A DNA stretch of 64,000 nt from Gerris lacustris. Lineage: Eukaryota; Arthropoda; Insecta; Hemiptera; Gerridae. The notes beneath the pieces are model-generated. The model saw only the letters and a list, made by a program, of their open reading frames with translations. It was not told where the DNA came from and did not search any database. The stretch is from contig OX578284.1 of assembly GCA_951217055.1 (NCBI GenBank), positions 17,928,187 through 17,992,186 of the forward strand. Reading direction: 5' to 3'. Numbering within the stretch: position 1 is the first letter of the stretch; every line of letters starts with the position of its first letter. Both the position numbers and the translations under genes were made by a program. Shown here piece after piece: positions 47,767-59,186 of this stretch.

Positions 47767-50081
47767 TTAAAGGATCAGGGTACATCTCTTCAATTTACCA
47801 CACTTGTATGGCTTGCAGCATGGAGCAGCTGTTGTGGAGTTAGCAGAGCACTGAAAAATAGAGCGTATAAGTTTATTATTAATATTTTGCTTATTTAGAC
47901 TCAATAATGTATATGAAAAAAGTATTTAATGATAAACTAATGTGTCAGTTAGTGTGGCACATAACGTGCAGTAGGACGAATAGTCAACTGTTTAGAGTCC
48001 CAGTGGAATAACTTTCCACTCGTATTTAAATGGACTACATTTTAGAAATTATAAATCAAAATTGTAAACCACTTTATCGCAGTGTCCCCTAAGTAAAACG
48101 TATAATTCTATCAAAATCGAATTTTTGATTAGTGAATTTGTGCGTATGCGGAAAGGGAAACAAATGACCAACGAAAATATCTTTTATCTACGATTGATAC
48201 GAAATATAAACATTGTATCTCTGTTTAGATGTGTAGAAAGTGATTCTTTACGTACTTGTATTCATTGCGCATGCGCGTCTCATAGTTCTGAAGAATTCCT
48301 CTTCTTTACCACGCTAGCGTGGTAAAGAAGAGTTTGTTTACATTTAACAAATGAAAAATGTTAAATGAGTTTGTTTAAATTTAACAAGACTAATTTGCTA
48401 TTCTTTTATTAAAGTAACTGTTTGCTGTTTATATCGAGTTTTTAGTGAAAAACAATGAATGAATCAAGTGGCTTTGACGAAAATGTAGAGAATAATACTC
48501 CTCGAGAAATAATTAATTCGGCAAAAAATACAACTCAAGATTAATGCCATCTTTATCAAGAGAACAGATACGAACTTACATACAGCAAGTTTATTTTTTT
48601 CTGTATTTATTATTTAAATCTAACAATCGTAGATAAAGTACGATACGCAACTCGTGCGAAAACGGCATTTTGCATTGCTCGTGTGGTTTTACTACCCTCG
48701 CTGTCGCTCGGGTGCAAACTCCACACTCGCATGCAAAATGCTACTTTCCGCACTCGACGCGTAATGTACTATTATCTACGATTGCTACGAAATATAAACA
48801 TTTTATCTCTGTTTAAATGCGTTGAAAGTGATTCTTTTCATAGTTGTATTAATTGCGCTTGCGCGTCCTTATTCATTGCGCATGCGCGTTCATAATTATT
48901 CACCTTATCGCACGATTTGCGTGTTTGTTTACATTTAACAAAACTAATTTGCTGTTTGTTTAAATAAAGTAACTGTTTTCTTCTGAATTTATTATTAAAA
49001 TCCAAAAATTGTTGATAAAGTACGGTACGCAACTCATGCGAAAACTGCAGTTTGCTTTGCTCGTGAGGTTTTACTACCCCCGCTATCACTCGCATGCAAA
49101 ATGCTACTTTCCTCTCGACACGCGTAATGTACAATTTTGGCCCTTATTTAAGGACTCAGTTTTCTTGGAGAACATTTAGGTGAAATCTGTTCGAAAGTAA
49201 ATATGAAGATGGAATAACATGACTTCCTGTTAAAAAGGTTAAACAACTTATTCTAAATGGAACAAATTCTATGACAGACCTTAGGGATTAGACAAAATAT
49301 TACAATCCAACATTTAGAAAGTTACTTCTTTAGGTAATAACAAGTTGTTAAGTGTTAAGCCCTTGGGAACGGTCTTAATTTTGAATTTAGAAATAAAAAA
49401 TAAGTAAATAAATTTATACAATAATTTATTAAATCTTTTTGAAAACCAACAAATCAAACCATACATTTATTTTTATTGGAATACATGTGGTTTCCTTAGC
49501 TTAGCAATAACAAATCTTTCGATTATATAAATGATATAGATTTTAGATAATTAAGACCTCAATATCTAGATACTTCAAAATAAAAATATTAGAATATATT
49601 GTAAACAAAATTTAGAACATAACCACAGAGAATAAAAATTCAACTTGTAAAATGTTATTGCCAAGCAATATATTTTAAGATTAATATACAATATTTTAAT
49701 GAAAAACAAATGTGAGTGAAGAGTGTTAATAGAGAATCAGCCCAAAGAAGAATTGGTTTTAAAACAATATCTTGATTTTATAGTGATTTTTTTCCTCCTA
49801 AGTAGTAATCCCACTATATAAAACATTTTATAAATTAAAATAAAATAAATAGCTACCATTTTAAGATAAGAGAGGCAGGCTCCAGCAGTGGTTGCGGCAG
49901 GTGCTGCTGTGGTAGCAGCTGGTGCTGCAGTGGTTTCTGCTGGTGCTGCTGTGGTTTCTGCTGGCGCTGCTGTGGTTTCTGCCGGAGCTGCAGTGGTATC
50001 TGCAGGTGCTGAAGTAGTTTGAGCCTTGATTACGACAATGACTCCAACCAGTAAAATGATTGCTTTGAGTGAAGCGTTCAT
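47767..50081 (-). CDS. Secreted mucin-like / six-cysteine (knottin-like) small protein, spliced, complete
   Basis: Two coding exons, 50081-49857 (75 residues) and 47850-47767 (27 residues plus TAA), give 102 residues. The intron has donor ATG|GTAGCT and acceptor TTTTTCAG|TGC, phase 0. Residues 1-20 form a hydrophobic signal peptide after the first ATG (start MNASLK, end IKAQ). Residues about 22-67 are Thr/Ala/Pro-rich heptads of the TTAAPAE type (about six), a likely O-glycosylation region. The tail has six cysteines spaced C-x6-C-x9-CC-x4-C-x5-C; the first is in exon 1 and the other five in exon 2. Such spacing is typical of inhibitor-cystine-knot folds, which occur in defence peptides, protease inhibitors, venom peptides and structural secretions, so no function is assigned. 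The same splice boundary and tail recur in two paralogues at 43.4-44.5 kb and 62.2 kb. AATAAA is found at 47629-47624 and 47558-47553 (minus), also in the 62-kb copy. No transcript support was available. Confidence 0.8.
47851..49856 (-). other. Intron (2006 bp) of the secreted-protein gene, containing an R5 insertion
   Basis: The sequence between the two exons aligns in pieces with 62296-63516 of the second segmental copy. About 950 bp at 48183-49135 are absent from the other copy, where the flanking sequences AAAATATCTTTT and TTGGCCCTTATTT are adjacent. That insert is made of R5 repeats. A short R1-like 5' fragment (GTTAGTGTGGCACATA) lies near 47948. Confidence 0.7.
48183..49135 (-). mobile_element. 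R5 repeat cluster inserted in an intron
   Basis: Contains inverted and repeated R5 segments: ATCTACGATTG...ACGAAATATAAACA at the left, CGCAACTCGTGCGAAAAC and CGCGTAATGTAC at about 48650-48770, and again at about 49020-49130. The other R5 copy is at 16.04-16.6 kb in opposite orientation. The insert contains a 34-bp perfect palindrome at 48299-48332. Confidence 0.6.
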
Positions 50082-50127
50082 ATTTGCTATTTGTTTAGCA
50101 CTGTTAACTATTCAACAACTAAAGAAA

Positions 50128-50167
50128 TGATTGATATCCCCTTGAATCCTTCACAACCTTATATACC
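50128..50167 (-). promoter_or_regulatory. TATA box and start-site region of the secreted-protein gene
   Basis: On the minus strand GGTATATAAGG covers 50167-50157. About 33-37 bases downstream are TCAATC and TCATTT, the latter fitting the arthropod initiator TCAKTY, with its A at 50128. The ATG follows at 50081, giving a 5' leader of about 50 bases. A strong TATA box with a short leader suits a highly expressed secretory gene; expression itself is inferred. Confidence 0.6.
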
Positions 50168-50169
50168 CT

Positions 50170-50720
50170 GTTTAATTTACCACTTAATAACTAAATTTCT
50201 TTCTTCTAATCTTATCATGCGTAATCCTCCCTAATGTAGCGTTATCTAAAACTTATAATTTAAACTTTATGAACGTCACGAATAGTTATGAGATTGCTTT
50301 ATTTATTTTTAAAATATAATTGTTTACGGTTTTAACTAAATAGTTATATCAATAATTACATATCAATTATAACGTATTTAAAATAATTGACAAAACAAAT
50401 TTTTGAAGACATTATACTTGAATGGTTGTTATGAATATTGTAGCTTTTTTAAACTTAGATATACTCAAGTAAATGACGCATATTTTTTAATGTTTACTTC
50501 TTAATTTGTTAATAATTGAAGTATGATTAATTATTTAAATGCTACAATTTTTTTTTGTCCGTTTTACTTAAATGACTGATTTGATTAAAACTGAACGTAG
50601 CAATTTTTGTTTAATTTTTATCATAAAAAAAATAGTGTGTTTGCTACACGTGAATAAAGTAAATTTTGTTTTTCTTAAGACGTATTTACATGTTTTTTTT
50701 GCATTGTGTCTCACTATAGA
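50170..50720. other. AT-rich region upstream of the secreted-protein gene
   Basis: No repeat or gene recognised. It would contain any distal regulatory sequence of that gene, but no recurrent motif stands out. Confidence 0.35.
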
Positions 50721-50739
50721 CTAAAGAGGAAACATTTTT

Positions 50740-51232
50740 GTTTATTTGTCGGTGTTTGAAAAACGTATTTTTTCCGTGGTAGGCAGTAAAATAGTAACTT
50801 TAGAGCCTAAAATCCATTTTTTCATTACGTGGACTTAAAAAATCTTTTCATTACTCCTAGCTGTAAAGATTTTTTTTTTTACGTCCTAGGACGAAAAAAG
50901 TTTTTATTGTACTCCTGGCAGTTGTCAAAACTTCCGTTAGTAGCGCTGCAGTCTTTGTTGAAAATCTTAGTACGATTTAATTCCGCTAGATGTCAATGCT
51001 TATTATCTATCTTTTCTTATAGTGTAACTTCTTTTTAAGGTTTCTTTTTTTAAATCTTAAGTATGTACTAATATTTGTTATTATTATATTGATTATTTAT
51101 TAATATTTAATGTTTTTTCATTGTCTGCTACCTCGGAAAAAATAGATTGAACACACCTTGGCAATATTTACTGTCTCGCTTCGCTCGACAGTAAATGTAA
51201 TTGCCGCGGCAAAGAAAAAACTTACTTCACAG
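50740..51232 (+). repeat. Repeat interrupted by a hAT element (continues 54350-54395)
   Basis: TTAGAGCCTAAAATCCATTTT, TTACGTGGACTTAAAAAATC, TGTCTGCTACCTCGG and TTTACTGTCTCGCTTCGCTC recur at 57650-58140. There TTTACAGCCTAGTAACATAA is continuous, which is the empty version of the insertion site. Confidence 0.75.
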
Positions 51233-51638
51233 CACGGGCGTCGTCGCCGGGGGGGGACAGGGGGGACGCGTCCCCCCCCCAATGTTTGAGATGGAATGAA
51301 TAATTTAACCTAAAAAAGTTTACAATATCTAACCCGTTTTTACTTTTCTACATATATTTTATCATTAATAATATATTATCCACTGCATGTCACTTTGATA
51401 CCATGTTACTGTAAACAGTAAAAAACTAATATGGAATCTTCAGATTCAGTTATAAACCTATTATCAGTTATTTATTACAAATACTTTGTGTGAAGACCTA
51501 GTGTTTCCTCCCCCTCCCCCTTTTCAAATTGATAAAAAATATGTTATTTATATTGTGTGGGGTAAATCTGTATAATATGCCCCCCATCTATTTCTATAAA
51601 CATCCATTTAATTCGGTTTTTTCATATTGTTCCTTTTT

Positions 51639-52592
51639 AGGGTTTCGTTGGTAAAACCACAAAAAGAAACCCATATAGTTTCGTTCATGTGCCTGTCTGA
51701 CTGTCTGTCACTCTGTACGGTTCCAATAACTTTTGAATAAAAAAAGATAAAAACATGAAACTTTCCAGTATTAAAAATCGATTTGACGCGCACAAAGGAA
51801 AAATATAGCCAACTCAAAACTAACAGCTGTTCAAATCCAAAATGGTGGATAACTCACATCACATGAAAATTTTTTTTTGTAAATATTGAGTGGTGTATAA
51901 AATGAAAGGTATTGAAGAGTAGATTACAAATATATATAACACTTGTGTGAAGTGGCTTTTTTCCTGCGCCATTTTGTCAAAAAACATTAAAATGTTGTGT
52001 GTCCCCCCCCCCCCTAAAACTATATTTCTGCTGTTTCTAAAAATATAAAACAATATGCAAAATGTGTGGTCTGATGGCCCAAAGAAGAAATAAGATTAGC
52101 AATTTGATCTGATTAACTAGGAATCCAAAATGGCGGCTAATTCCTGTCACGCGGAATTTTTATTTTTTTTTATTTTGAGTGGGGTATTAAATGAAAGGTA
52201 TAGAAGAGTAGATTGCAAATATATATAACACTTGTGTTTAGTGTTTAATTTTCCGTGCCATTTTGTCAAAAAACGTCAAACTTTAGCGTGCCCCCCCCCC
52301 CTCTAAAACTATATTTCTGCTGTTACTAAAAATATAAAAAAAAAATGCAAAATGTGCGGTCTGATGGGATTAACATGGAATCCAAAATGGGGGCTAATTC
52401 CTGTCACGGGGAAAAAATATTTTTTTAAATTTTGAGTGGGGTATCAAATGAAAGGTATTGAAAAGAAGATTATAAATATATATAACACTTGTGGGTAGTG
52501 TTTAATTTTCTACGCCATTTAGTCAAAAAACATCAAAATATGGCGTGTTCCCCCCTACACTGATTTCATGTTCACGATACCAACGAAACCCT
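51639..52592 (+). mobile_element. R2 element with three internal modules, nested in hAT
   Basis: AGGGTTTCGTT (51639-51649) to AACGAAACCCT (52582-52592). Modules with TTTTGAGTGGGGTAT and CCATTTTGTCAAAAAACAT occur three times, against two in the 1521-2182 copy. Confidence 0.6.
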
Positions 52593-53398
52593 TTTTACGT
52601 GAGGCTTCACGCCCAACCAATTTTTACAGTACAAAACATCCCGACATATACTAGCGAGCAAGCTACTAAAATGGTTTCTTCGGTCATAAAAATTCATATT
52701 TCCCTAAATTTTTTACTGAGATATGAATCAAAAGTTGCACTTAAGAGGAACAACAACTGCATATTATCCTTTCGGATCTTAGGCATGCACTTATTTCGTA
52801 ATTTCGTGGGTAAAATGGTAGCCATTTTGGACACACGATATATGTATATTTGTAATCTTCTTTTCAATACCTTTAATAAGATACCCCACTCAAAAATGAC
52901 AAAAAAAAATATTTTGCTTCACCACAGTTACGGCCATCTTAAATTTCCAAAATTTGACTTTTTTATATTAACTGCCGGAAATATCTTCGGCCCACAGAGT
53001 ATTTATATATTTTTTCCTCTCTTTTAAGGCCTTTCCTTATGGGGAAGAGAGGGCCCTTTTATGGGGGATTTAGTTTGGTAATTTCGGGGGTAATATGGCC
53101 ACCATTTTGGAAACACGATGTATATTTGTAATCTACAGTTTAATACCTTTATAATGCTACCCCACTTAAAAGTTACAAAAAATAAAAAAATGTTGCGATC
53201 AGTTCGCAATTACTCGCTGATCGAAGAAATTTTAAGTTGTAAAGTTCGCAACATGTTTCCGGTTTTGGGCAAAAAAGTTTAACTTGTCTACCAAATTTCA
53301 AATCTTTAGCTACAATAGGTCGGCGGGTATAATCCAAAATGCGACGGACGGACGGACGATCTACCAAAAGCATAAGGGTTTTTAGGATGACCTCGAAA
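52593..53398 (-). mobile_element. R2-related element in reverse, nested in hAT
   Basis: Ends GACCTCGAAACCC, with the reverse of the blocks seen at 4559-4870 and 33572 (GCGACGGACGGACGGACGAT, GCTACAATAGGTCGG). It includes TAAAATGGTAGCCATTTTGG and a related GGCCACCATTTTGG. Confidence 0.5.
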
Positions 53399-53920
53399 CC
53401 CAAAAAATTATTTCTGTTGTAGCATCTCGATAAATTCAATCTTATTTGTTTAACTTCTTTACTTTTACTTATTTTAGGGAAAATTATGGAAGGTTATGGT
53501 TAGTTTAGGTTAAGTTTAGTACTTTTTGACCTAACCTTCCATCATTACCCTATAAAACGTGACACTTTGTGTATTTTTAATAAATAAAAAATACTGAATT
53601 TATCGGGATACTACAACCAGAATAGTTTTTACAGTGTCCGTGTCCAGAGATACTGTAAAAAAGACATATACTTTAACAAGGAACAGTCTAAAAAAAAAAT
53701 AAACGAAGTAAATCAGACAGTACGAAATTGGCCAAATAGTGCAGATTGATGTCAAAATTGAAAACTTTACTAAAGAATGCAAATGTTTTCTTAAAATTCG
53801 CAAAATTTTCCTAGGGCCCCCAGCCACCCCCAACTTCGTCTGGTAGCTGCAATAGCTCGTCTACCCCTCAAAATCTAGTGTCTCGTTTTGGACTAAACTT
53901 TATATCATGACCATCCTTAT

Positions 53921-53968
53921 GGCTAGGCGCACACTGGAGACAAAACAGTCTACAGACTGGGCCTAGCC
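53921..53968. mobile_element. Internally deleted copy of the 59.3-kb MITE (48 bp)
   Basis: GGCTAGGCGCACACTGGAG and a right end GGGCCTAGCC, with ACAGTCTACAGACTG between, match both ends of 59341-59517 but lack its middle. The flanking bases do not give a clean target duplication. Confidence 0.55.
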
Positions 53969-54839
53969 TAAGAAAACATGTTTTTATTGTTTTTCATAAC
54001 TATTAATTAAATGACATCATATTGCATAATTGTTATTTACTGATCTATTTAATCTACAATGATTAGGAGACCAACTTTTATTATATTACATTTAATATTG
54101 CTAAGTTACTATTTCTGTTTGCTGTTTTCGATAAAAAATACTTGTGTTCATAGTTTTTCTAACGAACTACACCGTAAGTTTACTTTATTTTATGACAAAG
54201 TGTTAAAATCAAATTTCACATAGGAGATGCATAAAACCGCTGTTTTGAGAGGTCATATTTTCAAAATTTTCCGGGGGAGGACCCCGGACCCCCCTCTCAG
54301 AATGTGTCCCCCCCAATATTGTAATGCTGACGACGCCTATGCTTCACAGCCTAGTAACATAATATACTATTTCTTAAACCACTAGAAATTATATTGTACT
54401 AGCCGAATTGGCACGCTTCGCGTGCCTTATTCGTCTAGAAGTTGGCGCTAGGTGTAAAAAATAATTAAAACAATATAAGTAATATATCTTTTTTATTAAA
54501 TAATTTTGTATTTTAGTGCAATTAGTTTATATTATTTTTTATTGCTTATTTTTAAACATTTTATCTCAATTAAATATATGACCTGCTTTTTTTTATATAA
54601 AATATATTTTTCATTATAAATGAATTTAACCATAAGTTTTTATATTTCCTACATATTTACTTGGCACTAACTATGTGGATAATGTATTTTGTTTAACAGT
54701 GTAATTTTTTTTTATTTAATAATATTATTGCATCAGAAATGAAATCTTAACTCATAAAACTGTTGTTGGTAAAAGTTTTGTATGTCTTAGTTTGTTAGTT
54801 CACCGCTAGAATGCGTTTGAAGTTTAGTTTCTAAATGAA

Positions 54840-55060
54840 GTTCCTTAGGGCATGGCACAAACAATATTTTAATGCTTTTAGTAATTTTTCAGCAGAATTT
54901 AATTAGTTTTCAGCAAATTTGCTTCATGGAAAGTCTGTTCGGAAAAAATCCGCAAGTTATTTTATTTGTTTTGTCATATCCCAAATATTTACAATCCTTC
55001 ATTTTGACAGATTTAAAATTTAAGATTTTATATTAAGAGGTAAACAGTGAATGACTGCGA
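54840..55060 (+). repeat. R3 copy
   Basis: AATTTTTCAGCAGAATTTAATTAG, CGGAAAAAATCCGCAAGTTA and TTTACAATCCTTCATTTTGACAG match 8500-8700. Confidence 0.6.
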
Positions 55061-55195
55061 AAAAGAATAAGTAAACCAATTAAACAAAGAAGATAAATAA
55101 TTGAATATGAAGATAAATTAATTGAATTAAAAAACGTAGTATATATAAAGTTCTTTTTATCTTGTAATTTTATACATAATATATCTATACATATA

Positions 55196-55198
55196 TAT

Positions 55199-55290
<92 letters not shown>
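55196..55290. repeat. (TA)n microsatellite
   Basis: About 90 bp of AT dinucleotides with a few interruptions at both ends. Confidence 0.95.
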
Positions 55291-55291
<1 letters not shown>

Positions 55292-57064
55292 TATTTGATT
55301 AATTTATATTTTTATTTTTCTATACACTTTATTCTTTTATTGCCGCGCCGTATCAAAAACTGTCAAAATGTGTCAAAAATAAACAAAACAATGCACCCCC
55401 CCCACAAAGACAAACCCCAGCCTTTCTCAAAGTCTTCTCTCATTGGTTGGTCATATTATGTCAAATTAAACACCAGAAAACTGATGTAGAAAGCTTGTCG
55501 CCAAGAGTAACGGCTACAATTAGACTAACTCAACCAACAATTCACGGAACTAAAAAAAAAATCAAAACAAATCAAATGCGCAGCAGTCTATCGAATAAAA
55601 AATCCTTACTCTGCTGAGCAGCAGCAGTGGTTTATTCATTCATCGAATATTATCAAAATTGGTATTGTTGTAAAGGTCTCGATAAGAGCAGTAAAAAATT
55701 ATTAATTAGTTTTCCATTTAAATTATAATCTAAAAAACCAATTCGGTAAAACAGATAAATTAACGGTTTTTATGCTTTACACCCCTTAAAATGTAAAATT
55801 TTGAAAAAGTGTACATAACAACAATGATAGTACTTTTCAAGCACTGTAAAATTATATATAATATGATATATTTCGAGCATTTCGATCATTGTACCCATGT
55901 ACCTCATATAGGTACCAACATTATATTAAAACAAATTAAATTCCCTGAATGGTATAAAGCTTACTAAATAAAATCATTACTAATAACACATTGTTTCACA
56001 ACATAAAATCTCAAGTTAAAATAACACATTAGGTACCGTATGTACCAAAAGTACACATGTGTACAAATATGTTCAAGTATTAATTTTTTTCCGAGTTCCT
56101 AATATTAAATAAGGCATGCATACAAATTTTAAATCAAATCGAATCAATATTTCTCATATTTTTAATTTTTTATTAATTTCCCTATTTTTGGGCCCAGATT
56201 TTGAGCCGGAAAATTTGGGCAAAAATAAGTTGTCGACAACCCCATACAAACTATACGTTTTTTTAAAGCCCCCGTCGAGTAGATTACGAATATGCCGTCA
56301 GTTTACCATTTAGCACTTTTAAAGCCCAAAAAATGGCCAATCGAAAACCCCAAAAATTGCCAAATATGAACTTTGAGTGGCTTTTTCTCGGAAACTAAGA
56401 GTCTTGGAAAAAAAAGTCCAAGAGCACTTTAGTCTTGAATTTTTCATTTTTATAAGCGTGACAAATTTCATGAAGATAGTACAAACTTTATTTTTTACCA
56501 AAAAATCGTCAAGCCACACACCCCTGTGATTTTTTTACCCGAAAAAGTCAAAATGAAGATAACAAAATAAATGAGGTATATTCGTAAACGTCTCGAAAAG
56601 GATAGTAAAAAATAATAACAATGTTTTAAATTTCAACCAAAACCTAAGGAACCATTGTCAAAAAACAGCTATATAAGGACTTTTTTCAATTTTACCCCCC
56701 TAAAAAGTAAAAATATCACAAAACACTACATAACTACATTAAAAGGCCTATTCAAGAGTTTTTCAACGATATACATGAAAGTAGGTTTTGTGTTTAAAAG
56801 CATATTTGTACCCGTGTACCCATAGGTACCAAAAATATATTTAAAAATCAAACCATGTATAAGATCATTATTTAGGCTAATGAATTCTAATAAATGTAAA
56901 AATAAAATTTAAAAAAATTATTTCACCTTCTTAACCTGAACCAAAAGTACAAATCGGTACAAATGTACCCGTACAAAATTTTTTTAAAATAAATAAATAC
57001 CACAACATTAAAGTATTAATCAAGGCCTTTAAAACGATATACGACACATAAAAATATACACGTG

Positions 57065-57508
57065 TTTTAAAAATCCAATATGGCGGCTATAATTCAATAT
57101 GGCGGCTATATATCGAAATCAAAACACCCGCACTTTTCTAGTATTGGTACACTCTACTTATGTACCAAATTTCAAATCTCTAGGTCAATGGGAAGTAGGA
57201 GAATTACTGATGAAAAAATCCAAGATGGCGGCTATAATTCAAAATGGCGGCTATATATCGAAATCAAAACACCTGAACTTTTCTATTTATGGTACACTCT
57301 ACCTATGTACCAAATTTCAAATCTCTAGGTCAATGGGAAGTAGGAGAATTTCTGATGAAAAAATCCAAGATGGCGGCTATAATTCAATATGGCGGACACA
57401 TATCGAAATCAAAATGGCCGCACTTTCCTATTTATGGTACACTCTATCTATGTACCAAATTTCAAATCTCTAGGTCAATGGGAAGTAGGAGAATTTTTGA
57501 TGATCAGT
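57065..57508 (+). repeat. 145-bp tandem repeat, three units
   Basis: The unit runs from CCAAGATGGCGGCTATAATTC through ATGTACCAAATTTCAAATCT to GGGAAGTAGGAGAATTTCTG. CAAGATGG lies at 57221 and 57366. The period is not a multiple of three, so overlapping open frames here change frame between units and are not coding. Confidence 0.85.
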
Positions 57509-57589
57509 CACTGTCACTCTTAGTTTTATATATATAGATTCTTGAATTTTTGTTCAAGGTGTGTTCAATTTGAAAACTTACTATAAAGA

Positions 57590-58140
57590 CCAAGAGCAGA
57601 AAAAGACAAAATTTTTGGAGGTATTAAAAATTATTATTTTTCTGGGGTAGGCTGTGAAATTGTAACTTTAGAGCCTAAAAAAACATAGCTAAAATCCATT
57701 TTTTCATTACGTGGACTTAAAAAATCTTTTCATTACTCCCAGCTGAAAGAATTATATTTTTTTGTACTAGGCGTAGTTATCAAAACTGCCGTTTTTAGTG
57801 CTGCAATCTTTGTTGAAATGCTTCTTAGTACGATTAAAATCCACTAGATGTCAATGGGTTTTATTTATCTTTTTTTATAGTGTAACCTCTTTAAGGTTTC
57901 TTTTTCGGAAAATCTTTTAAGTATGTACTAATATTTGTTATGTTATAATTATATTCATAAATAGTTAATGTTTTTTCATTGTCTGCTACCTCGGAAAAAA
58001 TAGGATATGCTACACGACTGTGAAGTGTTTTTTTCTTTACCTTGGCAATATTTACTGTCTCGCTTCGCTCGAAAGTAAATATAATTTCCGCGGTAAAGAA
58101 AAAACTCACTTTACAGCCTAGTAACATAATATACTATTAT
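57590..58140 (+). repeat. Empty-site paralogue of the repeat at 50.7-51.2 kb
   Basis: Collinear with 50740-51232 plus 54350-54395 and without the hAT insertion; the target reads CTTTACAG here. Confidence 0.7.
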
Positions 58141-59180
58141 CTACTTGCGGCAGCAAAATGAGTCATTATTGAACTGATTTCTGGCTGCAAAATGCAATTG
58201 TACTACCTCGGCCGTAAAATTTAGAAAAAGGTTTCTGAATATTATGATGCTAGGCAGCCAAATTTTTATTGTTTTTTTGCTGGCAGTAATAGTTTATATT
58301 ATTATCTTTATCTTATAACAGTATAATATATTGTAGTATAATAAGTAACCTTTAATAAATATTTTTTTATTTATAAGATAATTTGTTTATATTTGTTAAT
58401 CCTGTATAATAACGATTTGTAAATCTTTAATTAAAAAAAATAAAAGCAGAGTAACTGGCTAACTGCAGCTTCAGCTTCATGCAAACATGCATATTATAAT
58501 TGAAGTAATGCTTGATTATTATTAGACTAGCTACTTTTCTTGATTTATCCTAATTATTTCTTTTATATTTATTTGAATATTTTTAGGATATCTTTAATAG
58601 TTTTGTTAATTTATTAGTTAACAAATAGTTCATATTGCTTAGTGAATTATTAATTCTAAAGTTTTTTTTGTTATAGATGTTTTTTGCATTTTTATTGTTA
58701 AAGATTCAATATTATATTCACTTTACCAAAGCTTCTTATTTGATTTTTTTTAATAGGTAATTAATTTTAGTTACTGTTACTATGTTGTTATCTTATTTAT
58801 ATAACATTGTTAAGTCTTAAAGGTGGTACTTGAGCAGTTTATTTTTTCTGCCACCCGTAGATAAAATATTGGATGCAACAAGGCAGCAATGAAAACATTT
58901 CTGAATTCATTGCCTGCATTGACTTCGTCTCGGCAGTCAAATAGGTAAATAACCGAATTTTCATTGCCTCTCCTCGAGGCTAATTTAATCACTCGTCAGT
59001 TAAATTACATTTTGCTGCCTACAGATACATGAAAAACTATTTATGGTTAGCAGAATATCAAAAAATCACAGGGAAGTAGTGTCATTCGCAGATTATTTTA
59101 TTCGGCATATACGCTATTATATGCTAAAATAACATTTTAGTATTTCCCCCTTCCGCTCTTTATGAAAGTAAAAAAAAAAA
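58141..59180. other. AT-rich DNA bounded by GGCAGCAAAATG inverted motifs
   Basis: CTTGCGGCAGCAAAATGAGTC at the left and CATTTTGCTGCCTACAG at the right (about 59010-59026) may be ends of another inverted-repeat element. No coding was recognised inside. Confidence 0.35.
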
Positions 59181-59186
59181 AAATAT

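Larger units (their letters stand above)
45890..49650. repeat. Segmental duplication, copy A
   Basis: Blocks run collinear with 60600-63516: the RNase H remnant, the TTAGAAGTTGG...ACTACTAGGGTTTTTTTGTGG stretch, the 3' region and last exon of the secreted-protein gene, and its intron. Copy A alone carries the Harbinger-like element (46409-47012), the adjacent hairpin element and the R5 insert (48183-49135), so these probably arrived after duplication. Confidence 0.75.
51233..54341. mobile_element. hAT element, 3.1 kb, 8-bp target duplication, with nested R2 copies
   Basis: The termini CACGGGCGTCGTC and (complement of the right end) CATAGGCGTCGTC are flanked by CTTCACAG at 51225-51232 and 54342-54349. 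Subterminal G/C runs are present at both ends. The 57.6-58.1 kb paralogue shows the site without the insert. About 1.75 kb of the interior (51639-53395) is R2-family sequence. The rest matches 6102-7110. No intact transposase was seen. Confidence 0.85.
54397..57538 (+). mobile_element. R6 copy, long, with nested repeats
   Basis: Begins ACTAGCCGAATTGGCACGCT then TCGCGTGCC and ends TTATATATATAGATTC. Modules with TTTTCAACGATATACATGA and GTACCCGTGTACC recur inside. It contains an R3 copy, a TA microsatellite and a 145-bp tandem repeat. Whether it is one element or several is uncertain. Confidence 0.45.

Noticed and set aside
52545..53027. 160-codon open frame
   Set aside because: Lies inside nested R2 repeats within the hAT element; no domain recognised.
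57080..57537. Three overlapping open frames with similar peptides
   Set aside because: Same peptide in shifted frames because the 145-bp period is not a multiple of three; this is a tandem repeat.
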